From the NCBI RefSeq assembly GCF_017592475.1, contig NZ_JAGFNP010000006.1:68995-132994 (forward strand): a stretch of DNA of 64,000 bases. Direction: 5' to 3'. Positions 1-8,756 of the stretch are shown piece by piece. The notes below the pieces were generated by a model that saw nothing but the letters and a program-made list of their open reading frames with translations, did not search any database and was not told the DNA's origin. Origin of the DNA: Glycomyces niveus. GTDB lineage: Bacteria > Actinomycetota > Actinomycetes > Mycobacteriales > Micromonosporaceae. Within the stretch, counting starts at the first letter, position 1, and each line of letters begins with the position of its first letter. The translations under genes and the position numbers were made by a program.

Positions 1-108
1 GGTATCGAGGCCGCGCGCGAGGGCATGCGCCGCCTCCATCGGCACATCGACACCACCATCGAAGTCGTAGACGAAGTCCTCGAAGACACGAACCAACCGC
101 TGCATCAC
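1..108 (-). CDS. 5' fragment of an unidentified gene running off the left edge
   Basis: On the minus strand an open frame begins with GTG-ATG directly after an in-frame TAG and stays open for 35 codons to the window edge. It starts MQRLVRVFEDF and has an acidic, aromatic-rich character seen in many small soluble actinobacterial proteins. No clear Shine-Dalgarno sequence is visible and the product is not recognised. It has the same orientation as the next two genes. It may also be a chance frame. Confidence 0.3.
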   Translation of the reverse strand, partial: MMQRLVRVFEDFVYDFDGGVDVPMEAAHALARGLDT

Positions 109-181
109 CTAAGCATGCCGAAGCAGGCGCAGGGCTGCCAACGCGGATCCGGCGAGCCCAGGCATCCTCGATGGCCCGGAC

Positions 182-916
182 TCAAACCGTCGCGATTGAG
201 GCGTCTCCCGGCAGCGGCAACCAGACCGTTTCGAGGAACTCGTCTTCCTCGATCATCTTCAGCAGAGCTGGAGGGCCATAGACCTTCGTTCCCGACAAGT
301 CCCAGTCCGTGTACACCAGCCAGGATTGGTCAGCAGGCCAGATATTGGCGGGGCTGTGGTAGGGGTCAAGCTGCTCGAGAATCTCCAGATCTCGCAACCG
401 CCCCTGAAGCACGCGCAAGCCCGCCTGAGTGTCTTGAAGGAAGGCCGGATGAGCGAATGCGGCCACATCGGGCCCTGAGAAGCGCCGCAGAATGGCAGCG
501 AGCCTGGCGAAACTTTCACGGTCCAGGCTGCCCCACTCCGCCCACCTGATCCTCTCCCACAGCCCATCGCCCTGCCTGACGGAAGGGAAGGCGCGAAACG
601 GCGGCACGCGATACTGCGGCTCGACGTGCTGCGCCACCACCGGGTCTCCAGTCCGCTCGGCCAACTCCCGCCAACGCAGCCGTTGCCACCCCTGCCCTGG
701 ATCAGCAGGCCACCCCGGCTCGTCGTCGACCTCATCCTCGTTGCCTGCGCTTCGGTGAAGGGCCTCGTTCTCGCCGGCCTCGACCTCGTACGTGGCATGC
801 AGAATCCAAAGCCCTGCAGGATAAGGCGGAGGCCCGAACCCAGAAACTTGCTCCCCGCAGACATCGATCAGCCAACCGAGTTCCTGCACATCAACTTCCG
901 ACCACCGATCCACCAA
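182..916 (-). CDS. hypothetical protein, 244 aa
   Basis: A Trp-rich, acidic soluble protein with no signal peptide and no membrane segment. I do not recognise the family. It opens with TTG (or GTG one codon later) just after AGGCTGCC. The general look (scattered WxxL and aromatic residues, no catalytic motif) resembles the SUKH/Imm-like small proteins common near polymorphic toxins, but that is only an impression. It lies downstream, in the same direction, of the type VII-type operon at 1001-3547, separated by 84 bp, so co-transcription is possible. A role as an immunity protein is a hypothesis only. Confidence 0.65.
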   Translation of the reverse strand: MVDRWSEVDVQELGWLIDVCGEQVSGFGPPPYPAGLWILHATYEVEAGENEALHRSAGNEDEVDDEPGWPADPGQGWQRLRWRELAERTGDPVVAQHVEPQYRVPPFRAFPSVRQGDGLWERIRWAEWGSLDRESFARLAAILRRFSGPDVAAFAHPAFLQDTQAGLRVLQGRLRDLEILEQLDPYHSPANIWPADQSWLVYTDWDLSGTKVYGPPALLKMIEEDEFLETVWLPLPGDASIATV

Positions 917-1000
917 GGCAGCCTAACGAGAACGCGCCGCGCACTCAGTCGCTGAGGCCGATGCCAAAATGCTGACGCGCTCCTCGGTGCAGCCCGTTGA

Positions 1001-1489
1001 TCATGTGCTGGATGTCGTTGCGTTTCCTTCACGCAACCACCGGCGGACCTCCGGTTCGATCAGGATCAAGACCTCGATGATGACGAAGACCGGGCAGCCG
1101 CCCGCCAATGCGAGTGCGCCGAGGGAGTCGCCACCACTGTTGACGAGGAGTACGAGCGAGCCGACGAGATGAATGCCGATGACCACACTGCAAGCTCGAA
1201 TCATGACCCACGCTCGTTTCGGCCCCTGCCGGAGCCGAATCGCGGTGAGGACGAGCAGCGGCGAGCCGACGCCGATTGTGGCCGCGACGACGAAGCCGAT
1301 AACAATCTGGGCCGCGCCCGAGGGTTCGGTGGACATCATCGTGGCCAGCTGCGGAACGATCCAGATCAGGTAGCCGGTGACCGGCAGGTAGTACAGGGCG
1401 TGCAGGACCAGCACGACCTGCAGCATGCGGATCCACTTCCTAGGCGGCACGGTCAGTGCCGCGTCGCTGCCAGGCTCAGGACGGGTCAT
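1001..1489 (-). CDS. four-helix membrane protein, possible partner or immunity protein of the upstream effector
   Basis: The 162-residue product has four hydrophobic segments, at roughly residues 22-45, 62-82, 98-118 and 128-148, and a charged N-terminus. It belongs to no family I can name. Its start overlaps the end of the hydrolase gene (1476-3113) by 14 bp, which implies translational coupling and a shared job. Small multi-pass proteins downstream of type VII effectors are often immunity or anchoring proteins; here this is inferred from position alone. Confidence 0.7.
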   Translation of the reverse strand: MTRPEPGSDAALTVPPRKWIRMLQVVLVLHALYYLPVTGYLIWIVPQLATMMSTEPSGAAQIVIGFVVAATIGVGSPLLVLTAIRLRQGPKRAWVMIRACSVVIGIHLVGSLVLLVNSGGDSLGALALAGGCPVFVIIEVLILIEPEVRRWLREGNATTSST

Positions 1490-3113
1490 ATCGCGTCGCC
1501 TGTTCTCCTTGGTCGGTGATGATCAACCCGAGATTGTCCAGGCTGTCGGAGTCGGTGAAGTACTGCATGTGGTTGCCGTCGCCGCCATCGACTCGCTGCG
1601 GAAACAGCTCGGAGTCTGTCGTATCGGCGCCGAGGACGACGTCGTCGGCGGCGTTGATCGGGTCGTTGTCGCTCATGGAGACGTAGACGTCTTCTCCTCC
1701 GACATTGAAGTCGGCCGCGCTGTCGACCTCGTTTCCGGGTCCGGGGGAACCGATGAGCACGACTTGGTCGGCGTCGGAGGTGTCGCCGGTCTGGTCGGCG
1801 TAGCCGGTGACAGTGGATCCGTAGCTGTGCCCGATCTGGGTGATGTTGGCATCGCTGGCCTGGTTGGTGGCGCTGATGCCGGTGGTGAACTGGTCGAGCC
1901 TTTCGCCGCCCTCTTCTGCGTATTCCTGCGAGTACCCTTCGGCGAACGACCCGGGTGCGTCGTAGCCAAGCCACATGACGGTGACGTTGTTGGCCGCGGG
2001 ATCCTGGCTCTCGGCTGCGTCGGTGAGATTCTGCGCATAGTCGACGTACGTTTCGGTGCCGGCCTTCGCCATCGCCTCAGTCCAGTCCTCATCGCTGCCC
2101 ACGCCGGGGATGTAGATCGCGATGTTGTCAGCCGCGTCAGGATCGCCGGTCGCGACGATGCACTGCATGTCGTGGTGGGTGGCGTCTCGCCCGTCCACTT
2201 CCATGCTCTCGGGGGTGAAGCCGAGGAGCATGAGGTTCTCGTCGTTGACTTTCTGCAGCAGTCCGCTCGCGTCGTCGTCATGTGGATGCGTGGCAACGTA
2301 GTCGGTGAGCATGGCAATGTTGGCGTCGTGTCGGACTTGGGAGGGGATGCCGTCGGTGTTGCCCAGCAGTTCCGGACGGTCGGTGAGCAGCTGCGCTTGG
2401 TCTTCAGGGGAGAGCGAGGACCACAGCCCGTAGGTCTCGGTCGGACTAGCCTCGCCGGATTCGACCCTGTCGAGGAATTCTTGGTACTGCTCGGCGTAGT
2501 ACTCCGCAGTCCGGGTGGCATAGTCCGGTTCGCCAATGCGGGGCGGGAGCGGCTCGGCATCGTCGTTGAGGGCCCGCAGCGCGGCTGCGTACGTGTCGTC
2601 GATGTCCCTGGCGTCGGCCATGATCGCGAGGAATTCGTCGGTCAGGATCTCGGCTCGCTCAATCAATCGGAAGCGCTCGTTTTGCTGCTCGGCATTGTTG
2701 CTGCCACCGGTGTAGTGGTAGTCGTTCGGGCCCTGGGTGGCGATGTCGAAGCGTTCCTCGCCGATGCCGCCCGCGGCGACCAACTCGACTCCGGCTTCGG
2801 CGAAGAGGTCGGCTAGGTCCTGCTTCTTGACAGTGAGGTCTTCCTGGACAGCGCGAAGAATGCGGGTGATGGGGTCTGCGTACAGGCCGAGTCCTTCGAT
2901 GTAGTCGCCCACGGTGCCTTGGACATTGGCACGCAGCGCATCGGCGGAGGTGCCTTCGAAGTCGGTGCTGCCGTCACGCAGAACGTCGATGTCCTTGAGC
3001 ACGTCGTCTTCGATCTCGAGTGCGGTCTGGATGTAGGTCGCCCATGACGCTGCCGCATTCTCGACGACGGTGAAGTCAGTGGCGCGCAGAATCTGCCAGG
3101 TCAGCTCGCTCAT
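1476..3113 (-). CDS. DUF1023-type alpha/beta hydrolase with type VII-like N-terminus
   Basis: The 545-residue protein has two parts. Residues 1-180 are mostly helical, with an F-x-G turn at 52-54 (DFEGTSADAL) like the WxG/FxG turn of ESX substrates. Residues 300-545 match the DUF1023 alpha/beta hydrolase pattern: WLGYDAP near 381, nucleophile elbow GHSYGS at 428-433 (Ser430), and a late DGNH motif offering the histidine. No signal peptide is present, which fits export with a type VII partner. The ATG overlaps the stop of the small partner gene by one base. The likely substrate is an ester or lipid; this cannot be read from sequence. Possible secreted toxin or lipase. Confidence 0.85.
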   Translation of the reverse strand: MSELTWQILRATDFTVVENAAASWATYIQTALEIEDDVLKDIDVLRDGSTDFEGTSADALRANVQGTVGDYIEGLGLYADPITRILRAVQEDLTVKKQDLADLFAEAGVELVAAGGIGEERFDIATQGPNDYHYTGGSNNAEQQNERFRLIERAEILTDEFLAIMADARDIDDTYAAALRALNDDAEPLPPRIGEPDYATRTAEYYAEQYQEFLDRVESGEASPTETYGLWSSLSPEDQAQLLTDRPELLGNTDGIPSQVRHDANIAMLTDYVATHPHDDDASGLLQKVNDENLMLLGFTPESMEVDGRDATHHDMQCIVATGDPDAADNIAIYIPGVGSDEDWTEAMAKAGTETYVDYAQNLTDAAESQDPAANNVTVMWLGYDAPGSFAEGYSQEYAEEGGERLDQFTTGISATNQASDANITQIGHSYGSTVTGYADQTGDTSDADQVVLIGSPGPGNEVDSAADFNVGGEDVYVSMSDNDPINAADDVVLGADTTDSELFPQRVDGGDGNHMQYFTDSDSLDNLGLIITDQGEQATRYDPS

Positions 3114-3547
3114 CAGACCGCCACGCTCTCGCCGCCGGTGGACATGGCGCCGTCTTCGCCGGTTCGTTCCGGACGAGCGGCGCCGGTCTGCTCGTAGTAG
3201 TCGTCTTGCCGGTACTGGTCGATGCTGATGTAGGTATCGGCTTCGAGTTCGACCATGTCGGCCGCGGTGTCGTTGTCGTGTTGGCGGGCCACGGCGGCGT
3301 TGGTGGCCAGGTATTCCGCGGCGTCTTCGAGGCGTTCCCTACTGCCGCCTGCGCGCTTCGACCAGAACGCGGTGGCCTCGCCGAGGGCGTCCTTGAATGC
3401 GAACATGCCGACACCGAGGCTGGTCAGGGCATTGACCACATCTTCGGAAGCGGCTGCGGAGGCGGCCGAGACATGCTCAGCGATGCCGAGGAGATCTTGT
3501 GAGGCTTGGTCGACCGCGTCCGGGTCGATGGCCATCTTGTCGCTCAA
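3113..3547 (-). CDS. ESX/EspC-like type VII secretion target, small partner
   Basis: A 144-residue alpha-helical protein with no Cys and no signal peptide. It has an aromatic turn (AFW, near residue 63) between two predicted helices and then YISID and YRQDD, both matching the YxxxD/E type VII export signal. This composition is that of the EspC/DUF2580 family of type VII targets. It begins at TTG with AAGGA seven bases upstream; an ATG four codons later is possible. It is the first gene of the operon 3547-1001 and overlaps the hydrolase gene by one base, so the two products probably dimerise for secretion. No ESX core component (EccC and so on) is in the window. Confidence 0.75.
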   Translation of the reverse strand: MSDKMAIDPDAVDQASQDLLGIAEHVSAASAAASEDVVNALTSLGVGMFAFKDALGEATAFWSKRAGGSRERLEDAAEYLATNAAVARQHDNDTAADMVELEADTYISIDQYRQDDYYEQTGAARPERTGEDGAMSTGGESVAV

Positions 3548-3864
3548 GGGGTGTCCTTCTACTAGGGGGATAGAGGAAGGGGGTTGACCACGAAGGTATC
3601 GGTTCGCCGGACCGGTTGGGGTACATGCAGTTCCAGGCGAAACGATCCGTTATAGGAGAGCGCAGTAGCGCAACGGCATCATACCGCTACAGATCAACTC
3701 GCTGATGATTCGAAGGCAAGGGCCCGTGACCTGTGAGCCCACCCTGGGCACGACTTCGACATGCGAAGCACCCCTACCAGGACTTGCACGGCCCAACGGA
3801 CGCTCTCGACGCAAAAGAGCGGTCATCGACACGATGACCGCTCTCCTACTCAATATCCGGTTCT
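3548..3864. other. intergenic region with one strong hairpin
   Basis: This 317-bp gap separates the T7SS-type operon from the HTH remnant. It should hold the operon's promoter. The only clear structure is the hairpin listed at 3812-3844. No convincing gene is seen. Confidence 0.6.
3812..3844 (-). terminator. rho-independent-type hairpin, minus strand
   Basis: A 13-bp perfect stem (AGAGCGGTCATCG at 3816-3828 pairing with 3832-3844) closes a 3-nt loop. On the minus strand it is followed by TTTTGC, which fits a terminator for leftward transcription from the DUF6414-like gene about 430 bp away, insulating the T7SS operon. Confidence 0.5.
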
Positions 3865-4290
3865 GTGGACCTGACAACGGCCTACTTGAACCCACCGCCC
3901 CAGCTCAACACCCACGCAAACCAGCTCCCCGACCTGCTCACCCGCCCCGCCCCGAATCCTGACCCCGCGCCAGCACCCCAGAACCCCAGCAAAGCCTGGG
4001 CATTGAACAGCCGCCTGTCCGAAGAAGTCAGGAGGGCAATCGTGACCGCATATCGAGAGGGTGTCCGCCAAAACGTGCTCGCCGACCGCTACGAGGTCAG
4101 CCTCTCCAGCATCAAGCGCCTGATCCGCGCCTCCCGCTTACCTACTCGACCGCCGACGGCGCGCCGCGGTCGTGCAAGTGCGGCAGCCGTCGACCATCGC
4201 AAGGGCCCGAGCGCGGAAATCGCGCTCGGCAGCCTCAACCGACCCGAAGGTCGATGTTGCGCTTGCAGAGCATCTAGGCGTGCTTGGTGA
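3865..4290 (+). CDS. recombinase/resolvase-type HTH protein, probably a remnant
   Basis: Residues 48-90 carry a recognisable homeodomain-like HTH (RLSEEVRRAIVTAYREG ... SLSSIKRLIR), the kind found at the C-terminus of small serine recombinases and IS-type regulators. The first 47 residues are Pro/Asn-rich, and after residue 95 the sequence becomes Arg/Ala-rich and no longer protein-like, suggesting a frameshifted or worn-down tail. The start is GTG with no convincing Shine-Dalgarno sequence. The 3' end overlaps the convergent DUF6414-like gene by 17 bp. It may be a fragment of a transposon or of an earlier integrase. Confidence 0.4.
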   Translation: MDLTTAYLNPPPQLNTHANQLPDLLTRPAPNPDPAPAPQNPSKAWALNSRLSEEVRRAIVTAYREGVRQNVLADRYEVSLSSIKRLIRASRLPTRPPTARRGRASAAAVDHRKGPSAEIALGSLNRPEGRCCACRASRRAW

Positions 4291-5179
4291 TGGGGCGGTA
4301 AATCGCCACCGGGGTAATAGCGCCACCAGGCCAGACTACGTCCTCACTGAACCCCGTTCCCGCCGTGAACTTGCCGAGTAGGCGCATCAGTGTCGCCATC
4401 TGGGCTGAATCGACTCCCTGCTCCCCCTGCGGGGTCATCGAGACCATCTGCTTCACGATCTGATCAGCGGTAAAAGATTCCCGGGCTGGGTATCGGGTTA
4501 CTATTGCAATAGTGGTCCACGAAACTGGATCGTATCCGTATCGGATCGGAATCGCCGAACGTTCATGCTCGATGTACTGGCTCTCGAGAACTCCAAAGAA
4601 ACCATGATGAGGGAGACCAAGACTAACGGGTTCGATCCTGACGGTAACCGCATCCGTTAGTGTTGACCCCATGGCCTGGATGATCTTCTGGAATTCGATG
4701 GGGAATATATCAGCGCCTGCCTGCGCAAACCTCGCAGCGAACTCACTGAAGGTCTCGATGGTTGCACGGTGATCCGCTAGGAAAGTAGGTGCGGTGATTC
4801 GAATGACCCTGAATGGTGGCGCAATCTTCCCGATGGCTCCCGACTCCCAGATGGAGGAGTCTTGGACCTCAACGGAAATATCCTTCATGAAGCCAAGTGC
4901 CACTGCGTCTTCCTCGAACGCTGCGCAGTAGAGCGAATCAAGGTCACGACTGGTTGTCGTGCCAGACTGGCGCGAGGCGCCCAATGTTTTCTCCGCCTTT
5001 ATCAGGGCATTGGCCCCGATTTTCAAGCCGTCCTTGGTCTCCTGCTCATGCACACTGCTGAGCAGCCCCCCGGCGAGATCCGCTGCCAGTGCTCGGATGC
5101 GGACTGAGTCAATGTAAGCGAACTCGCGGATGTGATCAGGGACTACTTCGCCGGGCTCATCGGTGCTCTCAACCATCAT
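4274..5179 (-). CDS. DUF6414-like protein
   Basis: The 301-residue product opens with an IREFAYIDSVRIRALAADL segment that matches my memory of the DUF6414 signature (REF-Y-LD near the N-terminus); the family assignment is from recall and needs a profile search. There is no signal peptide and no membrane helix. The middle is beta-rich with a conserved-looking GxL-ESQYIEHER stretch. Codon use is less GC-rich than in the core genes, as in the next two genes. It lies 413 bp downstream of the KGGVGR ATPase gene in the same direction. Members of such families sit often in defence islands, so a role with the neighbouring ATPase is possible. Confidence 0.75.
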   Translation of the reverse strand: MMVESTDEPGEVVPDHIREFAYIDSVRIRALAADLAGGLLSSVHEQETKDGLKIGANALIKAEKTLGASRQSGTTTSRDLDSLYCAAFEEDAVALGFMKDISVEVQDSSIWESGAIGKIAPPFRVIRITAPTFLADHRATIETFSEFAARFAQAGADIFPIEFQKIIQAMGSTLTDAVTVRIEPVSLGLPHHGFFGVLESQYIEHERSAIPIRYGYDPVSWTTIAIVTRYPARESFTADQIVKQMVSMTPQGEQGVDSAQMATLMRLLGKFTAGTGFSEDVVWPGGAITPVAIYRPITKHA

Positions 5180-5592
5180 CAGTCGAGCATAGAGGTGGGG
5201 CTGGCTCTTCGGAGTCTCACATTGATCAGCGAGCCGGCTACATTTTTCTGGCCGAAGGTACGAGTATCTGGCTGCCAGCGAATCACGGGCAACGTTCAGA
5301 GATCCGTTAGTTCGACAGCCTTAGGTCGAGAATCGTAATCCGTTACGGTTGGGCTTGAACCCAATTCCCGGTCGGTGCAGCTCCGGCCGGAAAAGCAATC
5401 CGCCGCTGGGGGACGGGTATCAGGGAGTCGCCTGCCACCCCATGACGCTACCGCAACGCATCACACGGATCCTGACTGGCATCCCCAGCCGCCGCCGAGA
5501 ACGCCGATGAGGATGCCGGGCGTAGGCTCCTAGAGCATCCCAACATCGGGACTATCCGGAGTGATGCTGGGTCAGATTTCACCCAGCTGAAT
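5180..5592. other. intergenic region, 413 bp, nothing firm
   Basis: No open frame looks real on either strand. A tRNA T-arm-like string (GGGTTCAAGCCC on the minus strand, near 5349-5360) was checked but its loop has six instead of seven bases and no other tRNA parts follow. The gap probably holds a promoter for the DUF6414-like gene. Confidence 0.5.
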
Positions 5593-8319
5593 CTAACGTT
5601 TACCAAGAACCCTGGGACGTCGCTCGCTTTTCAGGTTCAAACCATGTCGATAGATCTCGGCTACCCAGTACCTGCCGTCGCTATCCCGGGCCAAGACCCC
5701 TGATTCGACAAGGACTGTAGTCTCTTCACTTCGCAAGTCCACTTGATCGAGCGTGAATGGAATTGTTACAGAAGCAGCATTCTGAAGCTTTTCCAACGAA
5801 GCTCTCACGTCTGGGAACTCTTGCTTGAGCGCATCGATCTTCTGAATACTGCATTCGAAAAGCGCGCTCCTCATCGCGGGTGGGGCCAAAAGTCGATCGG
5901 TCCAATCTGCTTGCGATTGAGAAAGTCTTGCGGCTTCAGCAAGGAAGCCTACTACATCCCGAGCCTGGACCTGACCATGAAAATCGCTAAGTGCGGCCGG
6001 CACCCAAAGATATGAACGAGCCTCGCGGGACTTTTCACGACCCATTTTTTGGCCCCAGAGTCCGTAAAGCTTGCTGGGCAATTCTCGAAGCTCAATTCCA
6101 GGAACTTCGTCAGGAATAATGTCCGAGACCAAGGCTTCTGAGTATATGCTCACCCACAATGCTAGGCGCAAGGCATCTTCCTTATCCCAGCGAAGGGTGT
6201 ACCGGGAGTATCGGTCCAGGAGCTGGCCACTGTTCTGCGGAACGGCACGGCGAACCAAATCACCTCGCACAAACACGACCAAACCGAAGGGTCGACCATG
6301 CAGTGATCGGAGCCATGCAACTACGTCTGTAAGGAGAACTCTCAGTGCTGTCTGCTGCGACTCACTATTGACAGATTGAAGCAGGTCTTCAAGTCCGTCG
6401 ATTACAAATATCGCCCGAGCTTTCTTTCCGAGATCAATAATCCTCTCAAAAGGACTCAGATCAGCACTTAGGGGAACACCTGCAGCAGCTAGCAGTGTTC
6501 GAACCCAGAGCTCACGCCAACGAAGCTCATCGTCTGGTCGGATCGTGAGTAGACCGTCCTTCAGCAAATCCGCAATCTCGATCTGAGTCGCCCCGTTATC
6601 AACGCCAGCATAACGCCGCGCGAAATCATCTCGCAGATGCTGAGTCGTAGGATCTTCAGACTGAAGATTTGTAGGTTCGAGAACCGGAAGAATGGGGGCA
6701 TTTACTCGTACACCATCAACGCTTGCGCCCCGTGCAAACGACTTCCAATCGCCAGCCGCACATGCCTTTGCGAAGAGAAATGTCTTCCCCGCGCCCTTCG
6801 CGCCAACTACGAGACCCAACGGAAGCTCAGTCCTGTGGTCACCCACCAGTGATTTTAGGGGGTCGATTGCGAGGAATCCACTGGAATTTGAAAGACCCAC
6901 TCTTTCTGCGAAAACCAATGCCTTCGCATGCTGAGCGAGTCGAGTGCGACGCGACAACAAGTCTGCTGGGTGAGAAGTTGCCTGTTCTGGGCCAGAATGA
7001 ACCTCAGGAAAGGTTGGAAGAATTGGATCCAGTTTGTCGCCAATTTCCAAACTACTGATGATCCGGACCACAGCATCCCATGAACGAGGCAATGCCAATA
7101 GTTGTTCGCGGAAAGGACTCAGAATTGGTTGAGCAAGCACCTCGACGTCGGTGGCGTTGACGGCGGGGTCCTCGTTCTGACTCAATCCGATTGAGTCGAA
7201 CAATGCACGCCCAATTTTTTCTTTAGCTTCCTGGACCTCCGAGCCATGATAGTCCTCGCGGAACTGAGTTATCACAACAGAACTTGCGGGATCCAGCCCT
7301 CGGACAGAAGGAGCACGCCTACCCAACTGTCGAATCATCATTTCCGTGCCGTCGAGTGACTGACCGCTAAGAGTGGTTACAAACACTCGCTGGACTCGCG
7401 GATCAAGCAGGAGTGGGGATGACAACTCTGACATTCCTGCCCGGAGATCAATTACGATAAGATCGACCTCAAACTTACTTGCTAGCTCCGCCAAAGTATT
7501 CGTAAGAAAATACGGCGATCGCGACGGATGCATAAGCAGATCCGCAGGCTCGATTCGCGGAGGAGTCAGGTCTGAATTCCTAGTCGACGGCATTACCGTA
7601 ATTTTGCCGCCGTTGTTAAACGACCGCACTCGCTGATTAGGAAGAAACTCTGCCGCAGTATCGACAACCTGAGAGATGTCATTGCCATTAGATCCGTGAG
7701 CGAGGGATAGAAAATCATCGTACGCGAAATCGATCTGACGCCCTTGTGAGCGATACATCCAGGTGATACCAGGCGCTTCCAAGTCTGCATCTATAAGGAG
7801 AACGTGCTTGCCTTGCTTCGCCACAGCTTCGGCATAGGCAACTGCGTGAACGGTTCGCCCTACGCCACCCTTGAAAGAGTGAAATGCTACGATCTGCATG
7901 TCATCGAGGAATGAATCTTCAGGCCGGTCTAGCTCATTCGCGATCTCCCGTACAATGCGACGTTCTCGCCAAAGAGGGAGGCGACGTGCAGATTCTGAGC
8001 CTGACTCATTTTCCTCGATAATGATTTCCAGGCTTGCGGTCTTCCCGGCTACAATACTGTCCATGCTTAGCATGAGCTGGCCTCCCTTGCGGAAGATCGA
8101 GCCAGCGCCAAAGGCGTCTTGCAGCCAGGACTCTACTGATTCGAGAGTCGTCCCAGCCTCCACGGCCAATTCGACCGCGTCCCACCAGCCACTAACAGAT
8201 CTGAGCCAGCCGGGCCAACTCTCAATAGATGCCAGATGCGCCAAATGCTCATCCACATCAACCCATGTGAAAACCCGCCCTGGAGTCTCAATGATATGTG
8301 GTTGGCTCATCTCAGGCAT
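5593..8319 (-). CDS. two-domain P-loop protein with KGGVGR deviant Walker A
   Basis: The 908-residue protein joins two ATPase modules. The first is ParA/MinD-like: deviant Walker A FKGGVGRT (Lys150), then LLIDADLEAPG near 173 and LIVIDLRAG near 287. It has KGGVGR in place of the standard KGGVGKT. The second, from about residue 440, has a classical Walker A GAKGAGKT (506-513) and Walker B IFVIDGLED (637-645), followed by a C-terminal effector or sensing region of about 250 residues. Start chosen at ATG 8319 because AAGGAGG lies six bases upstream; a longer frame reaches 8352. The HEPN-like gene ends 14 bp upstream. RefSeq uses the name KGGVGR-motif variant AAA ATPase for such proteins (from memory). 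Probable defence or signalling ATPase. Confidence 0.85.
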   Translation of the reverse strand: MPEMSQPHIIETPGRVFTWVDVDEHLAHLASIESWPGWLRSVSGWWDAVELAVEAGTTLESVESWLQDAFGAGSIFRKGGQLMLSMDSIVAGKTASLEIIIEENESGSESARRLPLWRERRIVREIANELDRPEDSFLDDMQIVAFHSFKGGVGRTVHAVAYAEAVAKQGKHVLLIDADLEAPGITWMYRSQGRQIDFAYDDFLSLAHGSNGNDISQVVDTAAEFLPNQRVRSFNNGGKITVMPSTRNSDLTPPRIEPADLLMHPSRSPYFLTNTLAELASKFEVDLIVIDLRAGMSELSSPLLLDPRVQRVFVTTLSGQSLDGTEMMIRQLGRRAPSVRGLDPASSVVITQFREDYHGSEVQEAKEKIGRALFDSIGLSQNEDPAVNATDVEVLAQPILSPFREQLLALPRSWDAVVRIISSLEIGDKLDPILPTFPEVHSGPEQATSHPADLLSRRTRLAQHAKALVFAERVGLSNSSGFLAIDPLKSLVGDHRTELPLGLVVGAKGAGKTFLFAKACAAGDWKSFARGASVDGVRVNAPILPVLEPTNLQSEDPTTQHLRDDFARRYAGVDNGATQIEIADLLKDGLLTIRPDDELRWRELWVRTLLAAAGVPLSADLSPFERIIDLGKKARAIFVIDGLEDLLQSVNSESQQTALRVLLTDVVAWLRSLHGRPFGLVVFVRGDLVRRAVPQNSGQLLDRYSRYTLRWDKEDALRLALWVSIYSEALVSDIIPDEVPGIELRELPSKLYGLWGQKMGREKSREARSYLWVPAALSDFHGQVQARDVVGFLAEAARLSQSQADWTDRLLAPPAMRSALFECSIQKIDALKQEFPDVRASLEKLQNAASVTIPFTLDQVDLRSEETTVLVESGVLARDSDGRYWVAEIYRHGLNLKSERRPRVLGKR

Positions 8320-8333
8320 GTCTAGCCTCCTTC

Positions 8334-8750
8334 TTAGTCCTGCTGACACCATTGGATTACCGCGGCCAGCGCGTCGGCTGCTTTCTGTTCATCGACCTGA
8401 TTCAGGTTTGCACCGTACCTCCACGCCTCGTGAACGTCTTTGAGCGCCACAGGATCCCTATTCTTATCTCTGCGTCGGCAATCTTTGAGATTATCAACCA
8501 AACCTGGTGGCAATCTCAGATCCTTCGCGAGCTCACGGATGTTGTGCCCGTGGAGATCGTTTCGAAAATCAAGACCGCCTGTGTCACGAAGGCTTCGACG
8601 CGTGAGAAATCGCTCCTTGAGCCCACACTCTGCAGCATAGAAGAGTAGAAGGCAACTCGACCCGCGGTCGCCTGACCTCAGAGCTTTCGAGCTCTGTTCC
8701 AGCTCGTTTCGCCTTCGGAGGAGATCTCGTACTCCAATATCTATCGCCAC
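8334..8750 (-). CDS. HEPN-like protein, partner of the KGGVGR ATPase
   Basis: A 138-residue, mostly helical protein. The stretch LLLFYAAECGLKERFL (about 34-49) resembles helix 2 of HEPN-fold proteins, and an R-x5-H spacing occurs at Arg63-His69 (RNDLHGH), compatible with the Rx4-6H RNase motif of catalytic HEPN domains. GTG start at 8750, six bases from a CATAAT -10-like box, suggests a leaderless mRNA. It is first in an operon with the two-ATPase gene, 14 bp downstream. It may be a toxin-like RNase controlled by the ATPase, or only a HEPN-fold adaptor; the motif match is suggestive, not proof. Confidence 0.7.
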   Translation of the reverse strand: MAIDIGVRDLLRRRNELEQSSKALRSGDRGSSCLLLFYAAECGLKERFLTRRSLRDTGGLDFRNDLHGHNIRELAKDLRLPPGLVDNLKDCRRRDKNRDPVALKDVHEAWRYGANLNQVDEQKAADALAAVIQWCQQD

Positions 8751-8756
8751 GAGACG

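Noticed and set aside
1425..2816. Long open frame on the plus strand opposite the hydrolase gene
   Set aside because: Valine/glycine-rich shadow of the real minus-strand gene with family motifs; no ribosome site.
3650..3720. tRNA-like string with GATTCGAA downstream of position 3650
   Set aside because: The shared part with tRNA-Ala is only eight bases and the acceptor, D and anticodon arms do not fold; not accepted as a tRNA or as the left att site.
5340..5365. T-arm-like sequence on the minus strand
   Set aside because: Loop has six bases and there are no other tRNA arms; probably chance.
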